Assembly (NCBI RefSeq): GCF_040649515.1
Contig: NZ_JBEZFP010000138.1
Coordinates: forward strand, 1-24,318
Reading direction: 5' to 3'
Length of the DNA stretch: 24,318 nucleotides
DNA from: Yinghuangia elevatio
Lineage (GTDB): Bacteria > Actinomycetota > Actinomycetes > Streptomycetales > Streptomycetaceae
Positions within the stretch are counted from its first letter, which is position 1. Every line of letters starts with the position of its first letter. Below are positions 1 through 6,842 of this stretch, in pieces. The notes beneath the pieces are model-generated. The model saw nothing but the letters and a program-made list of their open reading frames with translations, made no database searches and was not told the DNA's origin. The position numbers were made by a program, and so were the translations under genes.

Positions 1-587
1 CCTGGCACAGGCGAACCCCGATCGAGGAGACCCTCGAAGCGCTGCACGACGTCGTCAAGGCGGGCAAGGCCCGGTACATCGGCGCCTCGTCGATGTTCGC
101 GTGGCAGTTCTCCAAGGCCCAGTACACCGCCGAGCGGCACGGCTGGACAAAGTTCGTCTCCATGCAGAACCACTACAACCTGCTGCACCGCGAGGAGGAG
201 CGCGAGATGCTCCCGCTGTGCGCGGACCAGGGGGTGGGCGTACTGCCGTGGAGCCCGCTCGCCCGGGGCCGACTGGCCCGCCCGTGGGGCACCTCGACCG
301 AGCGGAGCGGCACCGACGCCTTCGGCCGCACGCTGTACGCCGACGACGCGGCCCGGCCCATCGTCGAAGAGGTCGCCCGGGTGGCCGAGGAGCGCGGCGA
401 GGCGCCGGCCCGGATCGCGCTCGCCTGGCTGCTGCGCAATCCCGTCGTCGCCGCACCGATCGTCGGCGTCGGCAAGCCGGACCACCTCGACGACGCACTG
501 GCCGCGCTGTCCGTGGACCTCACGGACGACGAGGCGGCCCGCCTGGAAGCGCCGTACACGCCGCAACCGGTGGTCGGTTTCGGCTGA
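1..587 (+). CDS. Aldo/keto reductase, C-terminal part (5' end outside window)
   Basis: The frame is open from base 3 to the TGA at 585-587, giving about 194 residues. The start lies to the left of the window. Visible aldo/keto reductase features are GKARYIGASS (beta-strand 5/6 region), SMQNHYNLLHR, the PWSPLARGRL segment, and a C-terminal ALAWLLRNP...PIVGVGKPDHLDDAL block that in this family binds the NADPH adenosine phosphate. The catalytic Asp-Tyr-Lys-His residues would be upstream and cannot be checked. Family knowledge: a TIM-barrel, cytosolic, NADPH-dependent reductase of aldehydes or ketones. The substrate cannot be deduced. The next gene on the same strand starts 132 bp downstream with its own probable -10 element, so co-transcription is not needed. 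The family call is secure. Confidence 0.93.
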   Translation, partial: WHRRTPIEETLEALHDVVKAGKARYIGASSMFAWQFSKAQYTAERHGWTKFVSMQNHYNLLHREEEREMLPLCADQGVGVLPWSPLARGRLARPWGTSTERSGTDAFGRTLYADDAARPIVEEVARVAEERGEAPARIALAWLLRNPVVAAPIVGVGKPDHLDDALAALSVDLTDDEAARLEAPYTPQPVVGFG

Positions 588-706
588 GTGGCCGAAGCCA
601 CGGGAGCGACGTGCCCGGCGAGCACCGCCGTCACCCGAACGCCATACCACATCCTCCCCATGCCGCACTGGGGCGGGTCCGGCGCGCGCGATGATCTCCA
701 CCCTCG

Positions 707-712
707 TACGCT
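707..712 (+). promoter_or_regulatory. Possible -10 box (TACGCT) of a leaderless carbonic anhydrase mRNA
   Basis: TACGCT fits the TANNNT -10 pattern and lies 7 bases before the ATG at 720. No Shine-Dalgarno sequence precedes that ATG. This is the spacing expected for a leaderless transcript. No convincing -35 is seen, so confidence is low. Confidence 0.35.
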
Positions 713-719
713 CCGTCCC

Positions 720-1358
720 ATGGCCATCCCCACGCCTCCCGCCGCGCCGTCGCCCACCGAGACCCTTGAGCTGCTCCTCGCCGGCAACCGCCGTTTCGTG
801 GACGGAGCGCCCAAGCACCCCAACCAGGACGCCGCCCGTCGCGCGCACCTGGCGCCCGCCCAGACGCCCTTCGCGGTGCTGCTGGGCTGTTCGGACTCCC
901 GCCTGGCCGCCGAGATCATCTTCGACCAGGGCCTCGGGGACCTCTTCGTGGTCCGCACCGCGGGGCACGTCCTCGGCGCCGAGGTGCTGGGCAGCATCGA
1001 GTACGGCACGGGCGTGCTGGGCTGCCGCCTCGTCGTGGTCCTCGGCCACGACTCCTGCGGCGCCGTCGCCGCCGCCCGGCTCGCGGTCAAGGAGGGGCTG
1101 CCGACCTCCGGCTACGTCCGCGACGTCGTGGAGCGGGTGACGCCCAGCGTGCTCGCCGCCCGCGCGGCCGGGCTGGAGCGCGACGGCGACATCATCGACG
1201 AGCACGTCCGGCACACCGTCGACGTCCTGCTGGACCGATCGCGCGTGCTCGCGGACCTCGTCGAGGCGGAACATGCCGCCGTCGTCGGGATGTCGTACCA
1301 ACTCGCCGAGGGCAGCGCCCGCATCGTCACGACGCGCGGCGTCACGCTGCCTGCCTGA
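720..1358 (+). CDS. Beta-class carbonic anhydrase
   Basis: The 212-aa product would hydrate CO2 to bicarbonate in the cytosol. The zinc-site signature is complete. CSDSR sits at residues 57-61 (Cys57 ligand, Asp59/Arg61 dyad) and GHDSCGA at about 109-115 (His110 and Cys113 ligands). The N-terminal LLAGNRRFVDG and the FVVRTAGHV and SIEYG segments are typical of the beta class. Length is normal. The frame is open back to 588, but the ATG at 720 begins the conserved part. It has no Shine-Dalgarno and a TACGCT box 7 bases upstream, suggesting leaderless translation. A GC-rich hairpin follows the stop. Function is very likely; the physiological role (carboxylation supply or pH) is not indicated by the neighbours. 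Confidence 0.95.
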   Translation: MAIPTPPAAPSPTETLELLLAGNRRFVDGAPKHPNQDAARRAHLAPAQTPFAVLLGCSDSRLAAEIIFDQGLGDLFVVRTAGHVLGAEVLGSIEYGTGVLGCRLVVVLGHDSCGAVAAARLAVKEGLPTSGYVRDVVERVTPSVLAARAAGLERDGDIIDEHVRHTVDVLLDRSRVLADLVEAEHAAVVGMSYQLAEGSARIVTTRGVTLPA

Positions 1359-1369
1359 CGCCGCGTCAC

Positions 1370-1394
1370 CCGGGCTCGGAATTCCCGGGCCCGG
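1370..1394 (+). terminator. GC-rich hairpin after the carbonic anhydrase gene
   Basis: CCGGGC (1370-1375) pairs with GCCCGG (1389-1394) around a 13-base loop, 12 bases past the stop codon. There is no T-run. It could be a weak terminator for the gene on either side, since the next gene ends facing it. Confidence 0.35.
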
Positions 1395-1429
1395 ATGTCC
1401 CGGCCCCGGACGTACATCCATGAGTGCTG

Positions 1430-1705
1430 CTACAGGCTCACGTTCGGGTGGCGTACGCGCTTCAGGGCGCTGTAGTCCTCGCCCGGCAACTGGCGGAAGC
1501 TGCCCGGGGGGAGCGTCAGTTGCTCGTCCCAGGGGACGACTTCGCGGCCGTCGTCCGACCACCGGGGCAGCTCCACGACCGCGTACCAGCGCCCGTTGGC
1601 GCGTTGCTCCAGGCGCACGATGGGCAATTCGACGTCCTGGCGCGCGCCACGGAACCGCACCGCGACCCGCGGCCGGTGGTCAACGTGCTCACCAGACGTG
1701 CCCAT
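1430..1705 (-). CDS. Small conserved-looking hypothetical protein (91 aa)
   Basis: I do not recognise the family. The 91-aa product has a coherent amino-acid composition: an N-terminal RVAVRFRGARQDVELPIVRLEQR, then GRWYAVVELPRW and VVPWDEQLTLPPGSFRQLPG. These alternate in a beta-strand-like pattern with conserved-looking Trp and Pro residues. This reads as a real small soluble protein rather than a shadow, unlike the arginine-rich overlapping plus-strand frame. No signal peptide or membrane segment is seen. The ATG at 1705 has no Shine-Dalgarno and may be leaderless. It is convergent with the carbonic anhydrase gene, and its start faces the 3' end of the P450 gene. No function is proposed. 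Confidence 0.68.
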   Translation of the reverse strand: MGTSGEHVDHRPRVAVRFRGARQDVELPIVRLEQRANGRWYAVVELPRWSDDGREVVPWDEQLTLPPGSFRQLPGEDYSALKRVRHPNVSL

Positions 1706-1806
1706 GTGTCAATAGTGGCGCGGGAGTTGGCCTGATGTCACGGGGAAACGGAACGCTGTTCGCCGGGTGCGGAGCGGATTTGTCGATCTTGTTACGGTGT
1801 GCCCCG

Positions 1807-1821
1807 ACCGGCGAGTCCGGT
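1807..1821 (-). terminator. Short inverted repeat downstream of the first P450 gene
   Basis: ACCGG (1807-1811) and CCGGT (1817-1821) flank a 5-base loop, 26 bases past the P450 stop. The stem is only 5 bp and there is no T-run, so it is a tentative 3'-end element. Confidence 0.25.
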
Positions 1822-1846
1822 GCGTCGCCGCCGCGGGCCCGGACGG

Positions 1847-3043
1847 TCAGCCGTCGACGAGTGCCGGAAGCGACGCCAGTCCGCGTACGCGCGGCGAGGG
1901 CTGCCAACGCGGCGGACTGCCGGGATCCAGAAGGGCGTTCGGGAAGCGGTCGAGGAACACGCCGACGGCGATCCGCGCTTCCAAGCGGGCGAGCGGCGCC
2001 CCGATGCAGTAGTGGACGCTCTGGCCGAAGCTCAGGTGCCGGGCGAGATCCGGCCGCACCGGGTCGACCGCGTCCGGTGCGGTGAAGCGCCGCGGGTCGC
2101 GGTTGGCGGAGGCCAGCGACAGCAGTACGGTCTCCCCGGCGGGGATCACGACGCCGCCGACGTCGATGTCCTCGACGGGGAAGCGGCGGATGGCCAGCAG
2201 CGCGGGTGACTCGTGGCGCGCGACCTCCTCGACGAGTGCGGCGGTCGCGTCGGGGGAGGAGGCGGCGTCCCCCGGCGGGCGTACGCTCCGGCGCAGTTCC
2301 GGGTCGGTCAGTACCGCGTGCAGGCAACTCGCCATCAGATTCGCCGAGTTCTCGAATCCGGCGAACAGGAGCAGGAACGCCAATGAGGTGAGCTCGTCCT
2401 CGGTGAGCCGGTCGTCGTCGGCATCGCGGGCGGCAACAAGCGCGGACAGCACGTCGGTTCCGGGCGCTGTGCGCTTGTCCGCGATCAGCCCGGTGAAGAA
2501 GCGCAGCATTTCCCCGACGATCTCGCGCATGCCTTCGCGGGTCGCGCCCGCACCCAGCAGGCCGGTCGTCCACGCCCTGAACCGATGGCGGGACTCCTCC
2601 GGCACACCGAGGAGTTCGGAGATCACGAGCACCGAGAAGGGCGCGGCGTAGTCGGCGACGAGGTCGACTTCCCCGGCCGCCGCCAGGTCGTCGGCGAGCC
2701 GATGCGCCGCCTTCTCCAGCGCGGGCCGCATGCGGGCAACGTGCCCGGCGCCGAAGGCCGGACTGGCCAGCCGGCGCAGCCTGGTGTGCTGCGGCGGATC
2801 CATGTTGAGCAGGTTCGCGTCCAGGGCGGGCGGCAGTTCGAAACCGCGGTAGCCGCCGTCCGGTTTGGCATGCTGCTTGGACAGGGACAGCCGGGGGTCG
2901 GCAAGCAGGGGCGCGACGTCCTCGTAGCGCGTGACCAGCCACGCGGCGCTGCCGTCCGGGGCCACGATCTTGTGCGCGGGCCCGCTTTCGCGCAGCCGCG
3001 CACCTACGGCGTGCGGCTGCTCCGACATGGCCTCCGGATCCAC
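1847..3043 (-). CDS. Cytochrome P450 with an atypical haem-binding loop
   Basis: This is a soluble bacterial P450 of 398 aa, a normal length. Visible elements are MDPPQHTRLRRL in the C-helix (about 81-92), the I-helix LLLFAGFENSAN (about 224-235), ExxR as E273-R276, and the Cys-ligand loop SFGQSVHYCIGAPLAR with Cys346. Two departures stand out. The loop has Ser342 where the canonical FGxGxHxC has Gly. The I-helix reads AGFENS instead of the usual AGxET/DT, so the proton-relay Thr is replaced. The GTG at 3043 is chosen because AAGGGGAGA lies 6 bases upstream; an ATG at 3028 is poorly spaced. No ferredoxin or reductase gene is adjacent. The upstream DNA carries imperfect repeats. The substrate is unknown, probably a secondary-metabolism or xenobiotic oxidation. 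Confidence 0.93.
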   Translation of the reverse strand: MDPEAMSEQPHAVGARLRESGPAHKIVAPDGSAAWLVTRYEDVAPLLADPRLSLSKQHAKPDGGYRGFELPPALDANLLNMDPPQHTRLRRLASPAFGAGHVARMRPALEKAAHRLADDLAAAGEVDLVADYAAPFSVLVISELLGVPEESRHRFRAWTTGLLGAGATREGMREIVGEMLRFFTGLIADKRTAPGTDVLSALVAARDADDDRLTEDELTSLAFLLLFAGFENSANLMASCLHAVLTDPELRRSVRPPGDAASSPDATAALVEEVARHESPALLAIRRFPVEDIDVGGVVIPAGETVLLSLASANRDPRRFTAPDAVDPVRPDLARHLSFGQSVHYCIGAPLARLEARIAVGVFLDRFPNALLDPGSPPRWQPSPRVRGLASLPALVDG

Positions 3044-3346
3044 TTGCCGTCTCCCCTTGCCGTACGTGCGGGTCTTGCGTGCGTGCGGTCCCGCGTACGC
3101 CCGGTCCCAAGTACGCCCGGTCCTGCGGTCTCGCGTACGCGCGGTCCTGCGCACTGCGTCTTGCGTCCGGTGACGAGCCTATGCGAACCCGCGCGGCCGA
3201 CGTACCGCCCTCATGCGCGATCGGGACAACGCGTACCGGCAGGCCCGGGGATCTGGCAACGTCGGGGAACCGGCGGCACGTTGTGACCGGCCGCCACCAC
3301 CGCGAAGGATCCGCCTGGGTCCCGACACAGAGGGGACGCCGCCTCC
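3044..3346. other. Divergent intergenic region between P450 and 2H-phosphoesterase genes
   Basis: About 300 bp with no credible gene. The P450-proximal half holds imperfect GTACGC-CGGTCC repeats, annotated separately. The right half ends in the GAGGGGA ribosome site (around 3330-3335) of the phosphoesterase gene. I could not pick a convincing -35/-10 pair on either strand. Confidence 0.6.
3095..3147. repeat. Three imperfect copies of a 13-bp repeat, GTACGCCCGGTCC
   Basis: Exact copies are at 3095-3107 and 3111-3123, and a one-mismatch copy (GTACGCGCGGTCC) is at 3135-3147. Related degenerate copies extend left to about 3062. They lie 52-104 bp upstream of the P450 start and could be regulator sites or simple repeat expansion. 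Confidence 0.6.
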
Positions 3347-3895
3347 GTGCCGTACGGCATCATCCTGCTGCCCGACGACCACGCCAACGCCGCCCTGAGC
3401 GCGTACGCAGAGCGCATCACCGCCGGCGTGCCGACCATCATGCGCATCGGCGAGCAGTACCTGCCGCACATCACGCTGCTGCACGTCGACGCGCCCCGGG
3501 GGTCGGCCGCGGAACTGTGGGGCCGGAGTGTGGCGTCGATCGCGCCCGTCACCGAAGTGCGGCCGTCCGGTGTGCAGTTCGGCGCGATGGCCCGGGGTGA
3601 CCTCTACCTGCCGCAGGGCGGTGTGTACGTCGGCCTGGAGGCGCTGCGGCGTACCGCGCTGGAAGCCGCGCACCGCCGCGTGCTCGAACACGCACGAGAC
3701 CTCGACCTGCCGGTGCTGAGCGGCGCCGGCGAGAACTTCCGCCCCCACGTGACGCTGGCCGCCCTGGAGACCACCGATCAAGTGGCCGCACCGCTGCCGC
3801 CGACGGACCTGATGGCGCCGTTTGCCGCACGGCTGGCCTGGGGCGAGATGGGCCCGTACGGCACCTTCTCGCGCATCGAGGCCACCGCCGGCTGA
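3347..3895 (+). CDS. 2H phosphoesterase / 2'-5' RNA ligase-like protein
   Basis: The 182-aa protein has the two H-x-T/S motifs that define the 2H phosphoesterase superfamily: PHITLLHV with His41/Thr43, and RPHVTLAAL with His134/Thr136. Members hydrolyse or ligate 2',5'- or cyclic phosphodiesters; LigT and the eukaryotic CPDase are relatives. The exact substrate is not predictable from sequence. No signal peptide is seen, so it should be cytosolic. The GTG at 3347 is used because a GAGGGGA ribosome site lies about 10 bases before it and the protein begins with the strand MPYGIILLPD expected at the fold's start. It is convergent with the TauE gene, with only 8 bp between the stop codons. Confidence 0.85.
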   Translation: MPYGIILLPDDHANAALSAYAERITAGVPTIMRIGEQYLPHITLLHVDAPRGSAAELWGRSVASIAPVTEVRPSGVQFGAMARGDLYLPQGGVYVGLEALRRTALEAAHRRVLEHARDLDLPVLSGAGENFRPHVTLAALETTDQVAAPLPPTDLMAPFAARLAWGEMGPYGTFSRIEATAG

Positions 3896-3903
3896 TCGCG
3901 GCG

Positions 3904-4626
3904 TCAGGCGGCAACCGCCTTGGCGGTGACGACAACCGCCGACGCGAACGCGACGCCCAGGACGGCCTGGCCGACCGTGCGGCCGGTGAGTCGGCTGCCG
4001 AGGCGTCCTCCGATCGCGGCCCCGGCCAGCCCGGCGGGCAGCAGGACCGCCGCGTGCACGGCGTCGGCCCGGCCGAAGCGGCCGGTGGCGGCGAGCAGCG
4101 CGAGCGCGACGACCGAGGTCACCGCGAAGTACGCGGACAGGTTGGCGCGCAGACGCGGCGCTGCCGGCGGCCGGTAGACGAGCGACACCGGAGGGCCGGG
4201 CGCGGCGATAAGCGTGCCGAGGAAGCCGGACAGACCCCCGGCGCAGGAGAGAGCGGCGGGGGTCGCGGGGATGCGTACGCCGCACCACGCCGCGATGACG
4301 GCGGCCCCGATCACGACCCCGGTGACCAGCGCTATCGGTGTGGCGTCGAGAGCCGACAGCGCCCACACGCCGACCACCATCCCCGGTACGCTCGCCACCG
4401 CCGCGCCCCGCAGGTCGCGGACCACCAGCGCCTCGCGTTCACGCCAAGCGCCGACGCCGCAGATGACGACCGTGAGCGCCAGCACCGGCCCGGGCACGAA
4501 CGACCGGTCGATCAGCGCCAACAGCGGCGCACTGATCAGGCCGAAGCCGGCTCCGGTGCCGCCCTGGACGACGGCCGCGGCGGCGACGGCCCCGACGGCC
4601 AAGGCGAGTTCCACACCGGCCGTCAT
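3904..4626 (-). CDS. TauE/SafE-family membrane permease (sulfite/organosulfonate exporter-like)
   Basis: The 240-aa, Ala/Val/Leu/Gly-rich protein has about seven or eight predicted membrane segments. Examples are ELALAVGAVAAAAVV, PVLALTVVICGVG and ANLSAYFAVTSVVALALLA. The first helix ends in the family signature QGGTGAGFGLISAPLLALI. A second pseudo-repeat carries CAGGLSGFLGTLIAAPGPP. Length and two-repeat layout fit TauE/SafE transporters, which move sulfite, sulfoacetate or similar anions across the cytoplasmic membrane; the real cargo here is unknown. The ATG at 4626 is chosen at the start of the first helix, but its ribosome site is weak. The MocR regulator gene lies 352 bp upstream on the same strand, and the gap is full of repeats, so regulation by it is an inference. 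Confidence 0.87.
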   Translation of the reverse strand: MTAGVELALAVGAVAAAAVVQGGTGAGFGLISAPLLALIDRSFVPGPVLALTVVICGVGAWREREALVVRDLRGAAVASVPGMVVGVWALSALDATPIALVTGVVIGAAVIAAWCGVRIPATPAALSCAGGLSGFLGTLIAAPGPPVSLVYRPPAAPRLRANLSAYFAVTSVVALALLAATGRFGRADAVHAAVLLPAGLAGAAIGGRLGSRLTGRTVGQAVLGVAFASAVVVTAKAVAA

Positions 4627-4646
4627 GCGCCGCGCCGCCCGGCCTT

Positions 4647-4710
4647 GTGCCGTCCGGTAATTCGGTGTCCGGCACCTACTCGCCCGGTATCGAGCCGTCC
4701 GGTAGTTCGG
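4647..4710. repeat. 19-bp direct repeat upstream of the TauE gene
   Basis: GTGCCGTCCGGTAATTCGG at 4647-4665 and GAGCCGTCCGGTAGTTCGG at 4692-4710 match at 17 of 19 positions, with a 45-bp period. They lie 21-84 bp upstream of the TauE start codon, where a promoter and regulator would be expected. MocR proteins often bind direct repeats, so these are candidate MocR sites. Confidence 0.55.
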
Positions 4711-4751
4711 CGCAGGGTCGTTAGGCCCACAGCGGTTCCCGAAAACGTCCC

Positions 4752-4766
4752 CCGAGAAGTTCTCGG
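4752..4766. promoter_or_regulatory. Perfect 15-bp palindrome CCGAGAAGTTCTCGG
   Basis: CCGAGAA and TTCTCGG are exact inverted complements around one central base. It sits 126 bp upstream of the TauE start and 213 bp past the MocR stop. It could be an operator or a small 3'-end hairpin; no T-run follows on either strand. Confidence 0.45.
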
Positions 4767-4913
4767 AAGAGGCCCCGGAAAGGTTCCCGGGCGCGCCCCC
4801 TCCGCGCGCGCGTCGGCCGCCGCTTCCGCACACGCCTCCGCGTTCGCTTCGGCAGGGTGTACGCCAGGGAGTGGTGCTCGGGTCGTCATGGTCATCGAGG
4901 CTGGCGGGCCGTA

Positions 4914-4958
4914 CTGGACCCGGTAAAGATCCAGAGATCGGCATCGTGACGGGTCCAG
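4914..4958. promoter_or_regulatory. Inverted CTGGACCCG / CGGGTCCAG with a third TCCAG half-site
   Basis: CTGGACCCG (4914-4922) is the exact reverse complement of CGGGTCCAG (4950-4958). A further ATCCAG lies at 4929-4934. Repeated TGGAC/GTCCA half-sites of this kind are plausible GntR/MocR sites. They lie just past the 3' end of the MocR gene. A GTCCA half-site also occurs just upstream of the MocR start, near 6513-6519. Confidence 0.35.
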
Positions 4959-4978
4959 ATGTCCGTCGGCCGGCCCCC

Positions 4979-6502
4979 TCAGCGACCGCCCAGCAGGGCC
5001 CTGGCCTCGGCGGCCAGTGCGGCGATCCCCGGCTCGATGTCAGCCGTGCGGACGGCGGTGAACCCCAGGCGCACGCTGTCGTACGGCCCCTCGTCGCACA
5101 GGAACGACGCCTCACCGGTCTCGATCAGGACCCCGGCCGCCGCCGCGCGCCCGGCGAGCAGCCGAGTGTCCAGCCCCGCGGGTGCGCGCAGCCACAGGCT
5201 GACGCCGCCCGCCGCCGGGTCGTACCGCCAGCCCGGCAGGTGGCGGTCGACGGCTTGGCGCGCGGCGAGCCAGCGTTCGCGAAGCAGCGAGCGCAGCGTC
5301 CGCACCCAGCGGCGGTACTCGCCGCTGCCGATCAGCAGGGCCAGCGCGCGTTGGAGGTGTCCGGGTGGGTGCCGGACCATGTAGCGCCGCAGGTCGCGCA
5401 GGTAGGCGATGAGCTCCGGTTCGCCGACCAGGTAGCCGAGGCGCAGCCCGGGCGCGAGGAACTTGGCGAAGCTGCCCAGGTAGACCACCGCCGCGGGGTC
5501 GGCGGAGGCGAGTGCGGGGGTGCTGCGGCCGACGTACCGCAGTTCGCCGTCGTAGTCGTCCTCGACGACCGGGAAGCCGTGCGCGGTGGCGAGGTCGAGC
5601 AGGTGGCCGCGGCGCGGTGCCGACAGGGTGGCGTTGGTCGGGTACTGGTGGCTCGGGGTGACGACGGCCATGGCTATGTCGTCCGGCCACGGGTCGAGGA
5701 CGACGCCCCAGTGGTCCACCGGCAGCCCGACCAGCTCGGCGCCGGCCCGGGCGAGGATGTGCCGGGCGTCGGGATAGCCGGGGTCCTCGACGGCGACGCG
5801 CGCGCCGGGGGCTATGAGCGCGGTCGCCAGCAGATGCATGCCTTGTTGGGATCCGCTCGTGACCAGCACCCGGTCGGGAGTCGTGGCGATGCCGCGCGCG
5901 GGCAGCACGTCGCGGCACAGGGCGCGCAGGAGCAGCGGGTCGTCGGCGTCCTGGCTGTCCTGGAGGCTCGCGGCGCGGTGCTCGGCGGTCAGCGCCGTAC
6001 GCAGGCAGCGCAGCCACGCGGCGGTCGGGAACGTCTCGAACGGCAGGTGCCCGTTGACGAATCGGTAGCGGTAGCGCTGCCAGTCGGCGGGCTTGGCGAT
6101 GTGCGGGTACGCGTCGCGCGGCGGCCGTGCCGCCAACTCCCGCAGCCACGCGGGACGCGGACGGCGCGGCGCGCTCCCCGGGTCGTCGGCGGCGGCGAGC
6201 CGGGCGACCAGCTCGGGGTTGACCACCATCCCGGACCGCGGCTCGGCCGTCACATAGCCGTCCGCGACCAGCTCCTGGTAAGCCAGGTTGACCGTATTGC
6301 GGCTGACCCCGAGCGAGGCGGCCAGCTCGCGCGAAGACGGCAGGCGCCGGGCACCGAAGTCGCCGGCCGAAATGGCGTTCTGCAACTGCCGGCGGACCTG
6401 GCGGTACAGCGGCTCGGGGGAGTCGTGGTCGAGCGGAAGGTACACGAGGCCGATCGTGCCCGGTCGCGGGCCGGACCGGGACCGGGCCGTGGTCGGCCTC
6501 AC
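4979..6502 (-). CDS. MocR-family transcriptional regulator (GntR wHTH + PLP aminotransferase domain)
   Basis: The 507-aa protein has the two-domain layout of MocR/PdxR/GabR regulators. A GntR winged helix occupies about residues 22-95 (PEPLYRQVRRQLQNAI, LPSSRELAASLGVSRNTVNLAYQELVADGYV, then SGMVV). A fold-type I aminotransferase domain follows from about 140 to the end. PLP-site residues visible are SGSQQGMHLLA, PGYPDAR, VEDDYDGELRY, and GSFAKFLAPGLRLGY, where Lys347 should form the Schiff base. Members sense PLP or an amino compound and control vitamin B6 or amino-acid genes; none is adjacent here. The GTG at 6502 gives the longest product. A GTG at 6445, just before the conserved LPLDHDSPEPLYRQ, is the alternative; neither has a Shine-Dalgarno. 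It is divergent from the YtcJ-like hydrolase gene and upstream of TauE. Confidence 0.93.
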   Translation of the reverse strand: MRPTTARSRSGPRPGTIGLVYLPLDHDSPEPLYRQVRRQLQNAISAGDFGARRLPSSRELAASLGVSRNTVNLAYQELVADGYVTAEPRSGMVVNPELVARLAAADDPGSAPRRPRPAWLRELAARPPRDAYPHIAKPADWQRYRYRFVNGHLPFETFPTAAWLRCLRTALTAEHRAASLQDSQDADDPLLLRALCRDVLPARGIATTPDRVLVTSGSQQGMHLLATALIAPGARVAVEDPGYPDARHILARAGAELVGLPVDHWGVVLDPWPDDIAMAVVTPSHQYPTNATLSAPRRGHLLDLATAHGFPVVEDDYDGELRYVGRSTPALASADPAAVVYLGSFAKFLAPGLRLGYLVGEPELIAYLRDLRRYMVRHPPGHLQRALALLIGSGEYRRWVRTLRSLLRERWLAARQAVDRHLPGWRYDPAAGGVSLWLRAPAGLDTRLLAGRAAAAGVLIETGEASFLCDEGPYDSVRLGFTAVRTADIEPGIAALAAEARALLGGR

Positions 6503-6828
6503 ATCGGTCGCACGTCCACTTAGCTGTCATATATGGGCTTCCGTAACATTTTGCTCGCGTCTTCCCGCGCCCGGCGGCGCCGCCGCGCACAGACGATGTT
6601 TCATCTGGCACCGTCATCGCGGTCGGATGTGGTTCTTGTCCCGGTTCCAGTGCCCTGCGAGCGTGATCATTCTCCGCCGCAGCGACGAGGAAGGCGTACG
6701 ACCCATGACCGCACCGCGCACGGCGTACGAAACGCCGCCCTCGGCGCCCCCGCCGCTGCTGCTGCCCATACCCCGCCCGCGCCGCACCGCACAGGCGCCG
6801 GCCCCGCACCGGACCGAGGAGCCCTCCC
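6503..6828. other. Divergent region between MocR and YtcJ-like hydrolase genes
   Basis: About 326 bp. The left 70 bp are AT-richer (TCATATATGG, TAACATTTTG) and probably hold the promoters. A GTCCA half-site near 6515 resembles those beyond the MocR 3' end. The right part is occupied by a possible 45-codon reading frame described separately. Confidence 0.5.
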
Positions 6829-6842
6829 TTGTCGCGCACTGA
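6705..6842 (+). CDS. Possible 45-aa proline-rich small protein overlapping the next start
   Basis: An ATG at 6705 is preceded by GAGGAAGG at about 10 bases. It opens 45 codons with a short proline/leucine-rich core (PPPLLLPIPRPRR) and ends in TGA at 6840-6842. It overlaps the TTG start of the YtcJ-like gene (6829) by 14 bases in another frame. That arrangement suggests translational coupling. I recognise no family. It may be a small partner protein, a leader peptide or a chance frame. The evidence is only the ribosome site and the overlap. Confidence 0.35.
   Translation: MTAPRTAYETPPSAPPPLLLPIPRPRRTAQAPAPHRTEEPSLVAH

Larger units (their letters stand above)
4627..4978. other. Repeat-rich gap between the MocR and TauE genes
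   Basis: A 352-bp stretch with no credible gene. It holds a 19-bp direct repeat, a 15-bp palindrome and a CTGGACCCG inverted repeat, annotated separately. A minus-strand frame at 4623-4895 is open but has poor third-position GC and low complexity. Confidence 0.6.

Noticed and set aside
629..643. 15-mer CGTCACCCGAACGCC, repeated at 23329-23343
   Set aside because: One shared 15-mer in 24 kb of strongly biased sequence can arise by chance, and the flanks show no similarity.
1273..2085. 270-codon plus-strand frame across the small hypothetical and P450 3' ends
   Set aside because: Runs over several unrelated genes and is rich in Arg/Gly/Ser; it is a shadow.
4623..4895. 90-codon minus-strand frame ending in an ATGA overlap with the TauE start
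   Set aside because: The overlap looked like translational coupling, but third-position GC is low for this genome, composition is repetitive and no ribosome site precedes its ATG. The stretch is better read as regulatory DNA.
4871..6523. 550-codon plus-strand frame opposite the MocR gene
   Set aside because: Low-information Gly/Arg/Gln composition and no domain; the minus strand encodes a complete MocR protein.
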